Assembly: GCA_949752745.1 (NCBI GenBank) | Contig: OX457029.1 | Coordinates: 44,874,500-44,938,499 of the forward strand | Direction of reading: 5' to 3' | Origin: Protula sp. h YS-2021 | Taxonomy: Eukaryota; Annelida; Polychaeta; Sabellida; Serpulidae | DNA length: 64,000 bases | In this document: piece after piece, positions 29,855-37,021 of the stretch | How the letters are laid out: each line of letters opens with the position of its first letter | Numbering within the stretch: position 1 is the stretch's first letter | Position numbers and translations under genes: made by a program | The notes under the pieces: model-generated | What the model saw: the letters and a program-made list of their open reading frames with translations, nothing else | Database searches by the model: none | What the model was told of the DNA's origin: nothing

Positions 29855-30506
29855 CTTGACTGCGAATGGTTAAATGAGTTGGTTCTTGTTCATACACTGC
29901 TTTATCAATATAGACATAATGTGTATCTTTTGGCAAAATGCCTGTACGAATACGTAGTTGATCATTTGTCTTTGGTTTTAAATCAATGAATAAATAACCA
30001 TGAGGTTTGCTAGTAGCATCTTGATAGGCTTCTATGAGAAATTGAGATCTTCCAGGATACATTTGTCGTGCTAATGTACTAATTTGTTGACTGTCTCTCG
30101 GATTTTTAAACAGAATGATATAATGTGTATTCAAACTAATATTTCGCATCTCTTTCCCATGATGAAATAAATTATGTACAATAAAAATAATGCTTAGATT
30201 TTGATGACTGCTGCTAACACTAAAGAGACGTGTCATACGCTCATCACTATGACATTTCGTCATTAAGTCATCAATGATAAGTAAGTTTGGTTTCTTCGGG
30301 TTAAAACGCTCTTCAATGTCATCTGGAATGCCTTGGTAAAATTCCACGCCTTTCATTCCCTTGTACAAAGGCTGATCTGCTGCATAGAGCCATAAAATGC
30401 TTTTTGGAGAGGGTTTAATTAACTTTTGTTCTAGAATTTCCTTCACCAGAGACGTTTTGCCACTGCCTGTAGGTCCAGAGACCAAACATGTAAATGGATG
30501 CTTCAT
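29847..30506 (-). CDS. ATP: DNA-packaging ATPase (FtsK/HerA type)
   Basis: 219 residues from the ATG at 30506. Walker A GPTGSGKT is at residues 11-18 and Walker B NLLIIDDLM near 74-82; a conserved SIIFIVHNLFHHG segment (~105-117) follows. Such ATPases pump genome DNA into preformed capsids in the PRD1-adenovirus lineage. I prefer this start because ATG overlaps the integrase TGA as ATGA, and the frame upstream has no closer ATG. Intact. Known Polintons place it near the integrase, as here. Confidence 0.92.
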   Translation of the reverse strand: MKHPFTCLVSGPTGSGKTSLVKEILEQKLIKPSPKSILWLYAADQPLYKGMKGVEFYQGIPDDIEERFNPKKPNLLIIDDLMTKCHSDERMTRLFSVSSSHQNLSIIFIVHNLFHHGKEMRNISLNTHYIILFKNPRDSQQISTLARQMYPGRSQFLIEAYQDATSKPHGYLFIDLKPKTNDQLRIRTGILPKDTHYVYIDKAVYEQEPTHLTIRSQDV

Positions 30507-31609
30507 TGTTGAATGTCTGTTTCTTTCACCCAACTGTTAAACTTGTTTGGCCAACCTAACCACTTGACAAATAATTCTTTCACACCTCCTCCTCGTCTTT
30601 TACGTGTTTTCAAGACTTTTTCAATTCTATAAATAGATTCAATATCTTTGGTCACTTTCTGTAGTTCTTCTTCATAGAAATGGCCATCAATATCTTCGTC
30701 TAAAAAGTCTTTCACACGATACAAATGTATTCCTTGCTTCTTACAACGATGTGTGACAATGAAGACTTCTTGCGTCCATTTTATGTGATAATCGCGTTGA
30801 AACACGTATTTAATGTGGGAAATGCGAACATGATCGCCAATGTTAAATTTGTACTTCTTCTTCTTCTTCGGTTTCAATTTCAGTTTGTCGACATACATAT
30901 ACTTCCACACTTTTGATTCGTTGTCTTTACGAATCTCGGCTGGAGCATATTTATTAGGAAGAGAACCATGAGGTCTATGGTTGTAATTGTACACCAAGTC
31001 TGGAAGAATGTCTAAGTAACGGTAAGTTTGATTATGTAGAAAATACCGATACATCATTCCCTTCAGAGTACGAATGACTCTTTCAGCAAAGTTGGCTTTG
31101 GTTTCATTCTTTGTGGTATAAGCATGAATGCCTTCTTTCTTCAAAAATGCTTTAACCCATCTGTTTTTAAATTATGTTCCTTTATCAGACCTTAGAGTTC
31201 GCGGTCTTCGTCGTGTGTCATGAAAAATCTTTTGGAAAGCTTGTATGACGCTGGTATGTGATTTATTAGGTATTGGCTGTACCCAGACATATTTGGAAAA
31301 CACATCAATGACAATGAGTAAAAAGCGTATGTCATCATTATAGGGAGCTATGTTTCCCATATCAGCCAAGTCAATATCCCACATATCATCAATACCACGT
31401 GTAATCACACGTTGTCTTTTGAACCTGTATTTTACAGGTTGGAGTAAACTAAAAGCATCTTGATCCTGTAGCCATTTCTTCACTTGTGACTGTGTGACTG
31501 GTTGATTATGTTTTCGTAAGATGTGATACAGTTTGTAAGGACCAGCAAATGCTCCAGGCTGTCCAGGTTTGAAGTAAATATTGGTCAAGTAGTCTTTCCA
31601 CGTCGACAT
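30503..31609 (-). pseudogene. INT: Retroviral-type integrase with chromodomain, one in-frame stop
   Basis: 368 codons from ATG 31609 (the open frame above it has no ATG). The N-terminal segment contains FKPGQPGAFAGPYKLYHILRK. The rve core shows Asp80 (MWDIDLADM) and Asp142 (TLRSDKGT); a TAA at 31172-31174 (codon 146) then interrupts the frame. Downstream, in the same frame, Glu176 (NFAERVIRTLK) completes the DDE spacing of about 34. A C-terminal chromodomain (VKELFVKWLGWPNKFNSW) ends the gene, as in many Polinton integrases. A single base substitution is the simplest cause; readthrough is possible but unsupported. Integration activity is presumably lost in this copy. Confidence 0.92.
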
Positions 31610-31649
31610 GGTCACACCGAATGAAAACCACCTTCTCAACAGAACAGCT

Positions 31650-31661
31650 TTTATTTTTATA
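31650..31661 (-). promoter_or_regulatory. Overlapping TATA box and poly(A) signal before the integrase
   Basis: On the minus strand TATAAAAATAAA combines a TATA box (31654-31661), about 45 nt ahead of the integrase ATG, with an AATAAA (31650-31655) downstream of the Cys-rich gene at 31727. Flanked by TTAACTAACAT repeats (31660-31725). Confidence 0.55.
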
Positions 31662-31726
31662 ACTCAACCAACATCACTTAACTAACATAGTAACTTAACT
31701 AACATGTATTTATAACTAACATGTAT

Positions 31727-32059
31727 TTACAAATCAAGTATAGATACAATGGTATGAATCACTGGAGACCATTGGTCTTCAATGAACATTAACCAACAAC
31801 TTAATTCATCAAATGTAATAGCATCTACACCATATTTCTCACAGCGTTGATTTGCATTATCTAACACTTTATCTAAATGAATGTAATATTTAGCTTCATT
31901 CCAATATGTATAGACACATGCAGCATGACAAGTATGTTCTGAACACTCTTCATGTTGACAAGCAGGACAGACTAAATAGGCAAACTTTTTTACAGCGGAT
32001 AACATTTCTTCACAATAAGCTTTTTGCACAATATATTGTCTCAGTGTCATATCCGCCAT
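31727..32059 (-). CDS. Cys-rich small protein of unknown function, 110 aa
   Basis: Starts at ATG 32059 (MADMTLRQ). A cluster CPACQHEECSEHTCHAAC near residues 31-48 could bind one or two zinc ions. The rest is helical and mildly acidic, ending in a hydrophobic segment (IHTIVSILDL). No homologue recognised. It has its own downstream poly(A) signal and lies between the NADAR gene and the integrase. Confidence 0.65.
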   Translation of the reverse strand: MADMTLRQYIVQKAYCEEMLSAVKKFAYLVCPACQHEECSEHTCHAACVYTYWNEAKYYIHLDKVLDNANQRCEKYGVDAITFDELSCWLMFIEDQWSPVIHTIVSILDL

Positions 32060-32074
32060 TATGCAGTCTTGTGA

Positions 32075-32195
32075 GTCTTGAATCAATGCAGCACAAGTCT
32101 GTCAGGTTTAGCAAGTTATGCTGCTCCGGCAATGTAGCACAAGTCTGTCAGGTTATGCTGCTCCGGCAATGCAAGTCTGTCAAGTTCAGCAAGTT
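32075..32195. repeat. Short direct repeats GCACAAGTCTGTCA / GCTGCTCCGGCAATG
   Basis: Three imperfect copies of CAAGTCTGTCA(A/G)GTT and two of ATGCTGCTCCGGCAATG fill the spacer between the NADAR gene and the Cys-rich gene. Confidence 0.75.
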
Positions 32196-32248
32196 TTTTC
32201 CAGTTGCTGTTCACTTAACACACTTCTCCATGTTCACACGTCTGCACA

Positions 32249-32686
32249 TCAAGTCTCACACAACAGTTCTAACAACTTTCCCATAATATTCTGACCAGGA
32301 TATCCAGATGACACTTGTTTCACACCAGCTCCCCACCAATGATCATACGTTGCTTCAACTAAAGTTTTGTCTTTACATTCTTTCAACTTGTTGCGAAACA
32401 ATACACACTGATTCCATTTGACTTGTAAAACATCTTGCATTTTGCTTCTCTTCACTGTATGCCATAACAGACATGGCTTTATCACTTTAGCAATACGTTT
32501 TGCTTCATATCCATTTCTACATGAAGCAATGGCTGAAGCAATATCTTGACGGTGATGAAACACTGCTTTCTCATATTGATACAAAGCTTCACTTGAGTTG
32601 AACACATGTCCATACTTTTCAAGTCGTGTTGGAAACATGTTTGAAAGAACGTCCTTATGACCGCTGAATAGTACGAGATTCTCCAT
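32249..32686 (-). CDS. NADAR-domain (YbiA-like) protein
   Basis: 145 residues, a single full-length NADAR domain. Family landmarks in order: LFSGHKDVLSNMFP, NSSEALYQYEKA, the IASAIASCRNGYEAKRIAK stretch, LWHTVKRSKMQDVLQVKW, LVEATYDHWWGAG and GQNIMGKLLELL. NADAR proteins are N-glycosidases acting on ADP-ribose-linked or riboflavin-pathway substrates; several are known to reverse ADP-ribosylation of guanine or to act in NAD-linked conflict systems, and many large DNA viruses carry them. A counter-defence or NAD-related role in this element is inference. It looks intact, with key Glu, Trp and Gly positions kept. Confidence 0.87.
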   Translation of the reverse strand: MENLVLFSGHKDVLSNMFPTRLEKYGHVFNSSEALYQYEKAVFHHRQDIASAIASCRNGYEAKRIAKVIKPCLLWHTVKRSKMQDVLQVKWNQCVLFRNKLKECKDKTLVEATYDHWWGAGVKQVSSGYPGQNIMGKLLELLCET

Positions 32687-32707
32687 GTTGACTTTGTTTC
32701 TGCTGTT

Positions 32708-32839
32708 TTATTCTGACATGTCGGTTTCTTCCTGTAATAAAATATATTTTAATATAGTTGCTGCCTCTTCTATCATGTTCTTTCTTTGTTTACGTTGAAA
32801 CCACTCACATAAAACTAAATTTGCTAGTAAGAAAAACAT
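32708..32839 (-). CDS. Possible 43-aa ORF (or intron plus terminal exon)
   Basis: ATG at 32839, stop at 32708. It starts with a hydrophobic segment (MFFLLANLVLCEWF) and ends acidic (EETDMSE). A TATA-like TATAAAAA lies at 32882-32888. Alternatively most of it is an intron of the 32884 gene and only the last codons (32708-32731) are coding. Confidence 0.25.
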   Translation of the reverse strand: MFFLLANLVLCEWFQRKQRKNMIEEAATILKYILLQEETDMSE

Positions 32840-32883
32840 TGTTATCAATTCACTATGTTGTTACAAAGATGATTAAAAGGTTT

Positions 32884-33174
32884 TTATATCTTTAAAGTTA
32901 CCTGATAAAGCTGCTCGGTTTCCTCTTCTTCTTTACAACAATCTCTCAAATGATCCACTACGGTGAAATATACTTCCACATCAGTACGAGCAGAATAAAG
33001 TGTAGAATCAAAGTCCAAGTCAGGATCTTCTTCTATTCCAATTTTATGACATTCTCCAAGAAATCTTGAATGCAGTTCAATCACATCAAGACTATGATGT
33101 ACAACATCCCAAAAAGCATCCAAATGATAAAGTTGATAGTCTGGAGTGCCATAGCAAGCAAGTTTAGCAATCAT
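32884..33174 (-). CDS. Acidic protein of unknown function, 96 aa or slightly longer
   Basis: From ATG 33174. Sequence rich in Asp/Glu/His with LYHLDAFWDVVHHSLDVIELH and an acidic end (CKEEEETEQLYQ). No family recognised. A CAG/GTAACT donor-like site at 32901-32902 and a TTATTACAG acceptor at 32732 would remove 170 nt in phase and replace the last five residues with an acidic tail ending at 32708. Either form is possible. Confidence 0.55.
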   Translation of the reverse strand: MIAKLACYGTPDYQLYHLDAFWDVVHHSLDVIELHSRFLGECHKIGIEEDPDLDFDSTLYSARTDVEVYFTVVDHLRDCCKEEEETEQLYQVTLKI

Positions 33175-33235
33175 CAAGTCAATATAAGCATTTCTAAAAC
33201 ATGCGTCTATCTTGTTTCAATGTCTTGTGAGCTTT

Positions 33236-33883
33236 TTACTTTGCTTCACTGACTTTAAGTACTCCACACTTGCCGCAGAAGTTGTTTGGTTCACACAACT
33301 TGCAATTATACTTGTGGCAGTGGCAATGATAATCTTCCACATATCCACAAGCACCGCAATAGTCACAGGTAAGTCCAAGTTGATTTTGCACGTTCATGTT
33401 CTCCAACTGAACTTCAGTCAGCCTTTTCTTGGATAGCTTTGACACCTTCATCCGACCATCCTTTTGCAGCTTGATGATTGTTTTCTTGTCATGACATTCC
33501 TCACATGGTGATAGGGCTGAGTTGATGTTGTCCATCTCCTGAAGCAGTGTCTCCCATTCACCATCATTCATGTTGATGTGATGTGTGTATTCTTTCCCTT
33601 CAAACCGTGACGTGCGCACAAAACTCACATAGCGCATATCCAAGTATGAAATGACTTCAAGCCACTTCGTTTGCGTTAAGTATAGTTTGAAGCCAATGTC
33701 GCGTAAATTTTTCAAGCTCTGGCACACAATCTTCCACAAAGATGGTGAATAAGCACACCATCTCTCTCCACGTGTGATGCGTAGAAATGGCCCATATTCT
33801 CCATGCTCCACAGTAATGGTTAAGTTAGCACTAATTTTAAAGCTGCTGCTGCGCTGCGCTGCGTTGCTTGTCTTGTTCTCCAT
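33236..33883 (-). CDS. Zinc-cluster protein with PC4-cluster family domain (member 4)
   Basis: 215 residues from the first ATG, 33883; the frame extends further up without an ATG and into its own TATA box. Residues ~13-120 repeat the two-part fold seen in the left-arm genes, with VISYLDMRYVSF and HHINMNDGEWETLLQEM aligning to the product at 25107. The C-terminal part is a dense Cys/His region: CEECH, CDYCGACG, HCHCHKYNCKLC, CGKCG, probably several zinc sites. I infer a regulatory or nucleic-acid-binding protein shared in origin with the left-arm cluster. Function unknown. Confidence 0.75.
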   Translation of the reverse strand: MENKTSNAAQRSSSFKISANLTITVEHGEYGPFLRITRGERWCAYSPSLWKIVCQSLKNLRDIGFKLYLTQTKWLEVISYLDMRYVSFVRTSRFEGKEYTHHINMNDGEWETLLQEMDNINSALSPCEECHDKKTIIKLQKDGRMKVSKLSKKRLTEVQLENMNVQNQLGLTCDYCGACGYVEDYHCHCHKYNCKLCEPNNFCGKCGVLKVSEAK

Positions 33884-33961
33884 GGCTGCAACAATGTATT
33901 GATGATCCACTCCCTCCAACTGTCTGCTGAGAAATGACTTCACTCTGCTGAGTTCACTCCC

Positions 33962-33968
33962 TTTTATA
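33962..33968 (-). promoter_or_regulatory. TATA box overlapping the stop of the 33964 gene
   Basis: TATAAAA followed by GGGAGTGA on the minus strand, 79 nt before ATG 33883. Its TAA is the stop codon of the preceding gene. Confidence 0.65.
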
Positions 33969-34398
33969 CCCAACTGTTTGCTGAGTCAGCTCCCTTTTCA
34001 AAGAACTTGCAAACGTTTGAATTCACTTCAACTCGTCCATGGTTGAATCGGACAAGGTCTGATACATTATTTGGAACATCGTCATCATAATGTAGAATAA
34101 TTCTAGTAGCTACAACTAACATGAGGTCAGTTGCCCAAATTGTATTCGCGTTGATAAATGCTAAATCAATGTTGTAAGTTGATAGTAAATGCAGTTCTTC
34201 ACATTCATGTAGAAACGAGCGGATGAAACGATCTCTTGGAATGGTCTTTCCAACAGCTTCCCAATGCAGATGCAAATTCTTCACTTGCAGCATCCAATCC
34301 GATTCAAAAGCAGGAAGCTTTGAAAACACATAGTCAATATAGTTCACTTTGAAGACGTCGTCCATAGTCATACATCTGTCAAGAAGTAATGCTGACAT
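33964..34398 (-). CDS. Tandem-duplicated small protein, copy A
   Basis: 144 residues from ATG 34398 (MSALLLDRCMTMDDVF). Helical pattern with LPAFESDWMLQVKNLHLHWEAVGKTIP, FINANTIWATDLMLVVATRIIL and RFNHGRVEVNSNVCKFFEKG. It is about 80% identical to copy B at 34546. No known domain recognised. A TATAAAAGGAAG box (34426-34432) sits only ~28 nt upstream. The stop codon lies in the next TATA box. Confidence 0.7.
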   Translation of the reverse strand: MSALLLDRCMTMDDVFKVNYIDYVFSKLPAFESDWMLQVKNLHLHWEAVGKTIPRDRFIRSFLHECEELHLLSTYNIDLAFINANTIWATDLMLVVATRIILHYDDDVPNNVSDLVRFNHGRVEVNSNVCKFFEKGADSANSWV

Positions 34399-34425
34399 TG
34401 TGAAGTCTTTTCTCGTCACTCTTCC

Positions 34426-34432
34426 TTTTATA
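34426..34432 (-). promoter_or_regulatory. TATA box of tandem copy A
   Basis: TATAAAA followed by GGAAGAGTGA, the same block as the PolB TATA box at 20335. Confidence 0.6.
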
Positions 34433-34543
34433 AAACTTTGATGGTATATGGTGTGTAACTTGTTCAAACTTATTCAATACTCGTGCTTTTATGCTACTTC
34501 CATGTAATCAGAGAAATGACTCCACTCTGCTGAGTTCACTCCC

Positions 34544-34550
34544 TTTTATA
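34544..34550 (-). promoter_or_regulatory. TATA box overlapping the stop of tandem copy B
   Basis: TATAAAAGGGAGTGAACTC on the minus strand, identical to the block at 33950-33968. The TAA (34546-34548) is the stop of copy B. Confidence 0.6.
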
Positions 34551-34980
34551 CCCAACTATCTGCTGAATCAAGCTTTTCAAACTTCTTGCAAACGTTTGAA
34601 TTCACTTCAACTCGTCCATGGTTGAACCGAACAAGGTCTGATACATTCGTCGTCAATGGAACATCATCATCATAAAGTAAAATGATTCTTGCAGCTACAA
34701 CTAACATGAGCTCAACTGCCCAAATTGTATTCGCGTTGATAAATGCTGAATCAATGTCATAAGTTGATATGATAAATGTTAAATCAATGTCATAAGTTGA
34801 TAGTATATGTAGATCTTCACAGTCACGTAGAAACGAGTCGATGAAATCACTTGGAATAGTCTTTCCGACAGCTTCCCAATGCAGATGTAAATTCTTCACT
34901 TGCTGCATCCAATCCCATTCAAAAGTAGGAAGCTTTGAAAACACATAGTTAGTATAATTCACTTTGAAGACGTCGTCCAT
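34546..34980 (-). CDS. Tandem-duplicated small protein, copy B
   Basis: 144 residues from ATG 34980 (MDDVFKVNYTNYVF). It is a paralogue of copy A, with a duplicated STYDID segment in the middle. The upstream ATG homologous to the start of copy A (35002) is out of frame here because 11 nt between it and the common core are missing, so translation must begin at the inner ATG or the gene has lost its normal start. Function unknown. Confidence 0.65.
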   Translation of the reverse strand: MDDVFKVNYTNYVFSKLPTFEWDWMQQVKNLHLHWEAVGKTIPSDFIDSFLRDCEDLHILSTYDIDLTFIISTYDIDSAFINANTIWAVELMLVVAARIILLYDDDVPLTTNVSDLVRFNHGRVEVNSNVCKKFEKLDSADSWV

Positions 34981-35035
34981 AGTCAAGAAGTAATGCTGAC
35001 ATTGTGAAGTCTTTTCTCGTCACACAATGTATTAC

Positions 35036-35180
35036 CAGTTGACTAGTTGACATGTTTCACTCATGCTTTTATACTACTTCCATGTAATCAAAACATGGTG
35101 TGTAACTTTGTTCAAAAATTGCTGACTCAGCAGAATTTTACTTATGTATATGAATGTCTCACTTACAGTTGTACTGCTGA
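35036..35180 (-). repeat. Internal inverted repeat with promoter-like sequence, right copy
   Basis: Reverse-complement counterpart of 20148-20300. It abuts the right TIR directly, whereas on the left about 900 bp (leader exon and minisatellite) separate the two homologous parts. Confidence 0.8.
35067..35073 (-). promoter_or_regulatory. TATA box of tandem copy B
   Basis: TATAAAAGCATGAGTGAAAC on the minus strand, inside the inverted cassette shared with the PolB upstream region (left copy reads CATAAAAGCATGAGTGAAAC). Confidence 0.6.
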
Positions 35181-35186
35181 GTTCAG

Positions 35187-35500
35187 AATCGTCTGAAACG
35201 GATAAATATGCAAAAATCACAATTTCGAGGGGGGAGGGGTCGGTCGACCCAAAAAAAAAATGAAAAATGTTCAGAATCGTCTGAAACGGATAAATATGCA
35301 AAAATCACAATTTCGAGGGGGGGGGGTGGTCGACCCAAAAAAATGAAAAATGTTCAGAATCGTCTGAAACGGATAAATATGCAAAAATCACAATTTCGAG
35401 GGGGGGGGGGGGTGGTCGACCCAAAAAACGAAAAATGTTCAGAATCGCCTGAAACGGATAAATATGCAAAAATCACAATTTCGAGGGGGGGGGAGGTCAT
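35187..35500. repeat. Four ~83-bp tandem units with poly-G tracts
   Basis: Inverted counterpart of 18817-19248. Copy number differs between arms. Confidence 0.9.
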
Positions 35501-35634
35501 GGCTTTTTAGGCTCTGTTGCCATGGTTACACTGATTGACAGGTGGAGTTCGTTGACTTCATGATGATTGACTCGGCCAACACTATCAAGCAACTTTCGCT
35601 CCAGACTTTCGCTCCAGACAGTATAACCTCATTA

Positions 35635-35673
35635 TGACCTCATTATGACCTCATTATGACCTCATTATGACCT
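35635..35673. promoter_or_regulatory. TGACCT direct repeats (DR5), right TIR
   Basis: Inverted counterpart of the left TIR array: TGACCT at 35635, 35646, 35657 and 35668, plus a mutated fifth copy (TAACCT) at 35624. Confidence 0.5.
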
Positions 35674-35745
35674 CATGGATGGCCGCGCCTATCCTAACGC
35701 TTATCATGACTTCCGCTCCAGACAGCACTTCCGGTCCAGACGCTA

Positions 35746-35835
35746 TGACGTCACTTCCAGACAGTATGACGTCACAAAGTGGGCCAGAAATCCGCTCCAG
35801 ACATGATGACGTCATTTCCAGACAGTATGACGTCA
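35746..35835. promoter_or_regulatory. Four CRE/ATF palindromes, right TIR
   Basis: TGACGTCA at 35746-35753, 35767-35774, 35807-35814 and 35828-35835, the mirror image of the left arm set. Confidence 0.7.
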
Positions 35836-35869
35836 TCAAGTGCGGTAGAAACGGTGTTTTCACCCTACT

Positions 35870-35875
35870 TAAGTG
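35870..35875. repeat. Right target-site duplication of the Polinton
   Basis: TAAGTG follows the terminal CCCTACT and is identical to 18434-18439. Confidence 0.93.
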
Positions 35876-36406
35876 TTTCAAAGCAAAGGTAAAATGTAAT
35901 TCGAGATTTCACTCTAGCCTAGCGTGTACAGGCAAGATGTAACCCTCCTCAATTGCAATTGGAGCTTCATTATTGACTTTTTTCAGAGTTGCTGATTATA
36001 AGAGTAAATTTTGCTTTTTAAGTTACGATCACAAGTACTAGTGCTTCTATGATCAGCTTCCTTAATTGCAGTTGGAGTTTTGTAATCGACGAAATGGTTT
36101 CCTAAGAGTTATTGATTGCATGAGTGAATTTGGCTTTTAAGTAATAATCACAGGTAGAAGTTAGTACTTGAGCTGTTTTTTAATTGCAATTTGAGCAGTG
36201 GCTTATAAAAGTCTTTTCTACCTATTTTGGTTGGGTACTATAACGCCAAACATCATAAGTTTTAATGCAAAACAGATCACAAATTACTTATTTTTCTTAA
36301 TAATGTGGTTGTGTGTTTGTATTAATAAAGCAGTTGCAAAATAACGTTTCATTGCATTAGTAATAACAGCACCGTTTACACATTAATACCGTACATTTCG
36401 GCCATA
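35876..36406. other. Interior of the older repeat, right of the Polinton
   Basis: Contains repeated motifs such as (C/T)AATTGCAATTGGAG and TGATTATAAGAGTAAATTTTGCTTTTAAGT in two or three diverged copies. No coding potential seen. Confidence 0.6.
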
Positions 36407-36605
36407 CTACTCAATATCAACAGTACTTTAGCTTTGTCAATCATTTCAGCGGATCTGTAGAATTTTCTCGGCCCAAAATAAGCGGATCTGTTAGATCCGC
36501 TAAAAGTTTCAGCGGATCTATAGATTCGCTGGTCGAACCAGCGTATCTACAGATTCGCTGAAATTTTTAGCGCATCTACAGATTCGCTGATTCTACAGAT
36601 CCGCT
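36407..36605 (-). repeat. Outer inverted repeat, right arm
   Basis: Counterpart of 17830-18000, with one additional palindromic module. An 11-bp inverted match (TGTATATGTTA) continues outside both arms. No clear target duplication seen. Confidence 0.8.
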
Positions 36606-37000
36606 CTAACATATACAGAGATATTCCTTCTGGATTTTCTTATGGGGTGTTTTTCCGTGGGGGATTTTCTGAGTGATTCGTCGGAAGAGCTAGAAAAATC
36701 AACCCACTTGCAGCCATTTTGATTAAATATGCTCTTAAATTCATATCCATCAGTAATGGTTTGCAAGCTCAGTCCAGGTTTTTTATCAAACCAGGAAAAC
36801 GCGTGCTCCTTCACGTCAGAATGACTGAAAGCTTATCTGATTGCAATTTCAAACTTTATCAGACCAATCATTACATGTCTTAAAATCAAGCTCTCATTGC
36901 ACTTTGCACTTTTGTGTATTTTCTTGCCGTAGAGATCTCACAAAGGCTGCGTTATTACTCTTAACTGACTGCCAATATGTTACAGCCCATCTGTCGATCC

Positions 37001-37021
37001 AGCCCATCGGCCGATGGGCTT
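37001..37021. repeat. 20-bp perfect palindrome in a longer hairpin
   Basis: AGCCCATCGGCCGATGGGCT, with GATCCA arms extending the stem on both sides. Similar AGCCCAT/ATGGGCTG modules surround it (36980-37060). Confidence 0.8.

Larger units (their letters stand above)
18440..35869. mobile_element. Polinton/Maverick (adintovirus-like) element, near complete
   Basis: Self-synthesising DNA transposon, equivalently an integrated adintovirus-like virus. The outer ends are AGTAGGG on the left and its complement CCCTACT on the right, which fits the 5'-AG start known for Polintons. The 6 bp just outside are TAAGTG on both sides, the expected target-site duplication length. The hallmark set is present: protein-primed PolB, retroviral-type integrase, FtsK/HerA-type ATPase, adenain-like protease, double-jelly-roll capsid protein and penton. 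The length, about 17.4 kb, is usual for the group. The TIRs are nearly identical, so insertion looks recent, but the integrase has a nonsense codon and PolB changes phase once. I infer one insertion event that is unable, or only conditionally able, to express all replication functions. Confidence 0.96.
35187..35869 (-). repeat. Right terminal inverted repeat of the Polinton
   Basis: Inverted copy of 18440-19248 with four instead of five ~83-bp poly-G/poly-C units and one extra, slightly mutated 11-bp AGGTCA unit. Otherwise only isolated differences are visible, which suggests a young insertion or arm homogenisation. Confidence 0.92.

Noticed and set aside
33973..34467. Longer starts for the genes at 33964 and 33236
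   Set aside because: The upstream parts lack a suitable ATG or contain the gene's own TATA box, so ATG 34398 and 33883 are preferred.
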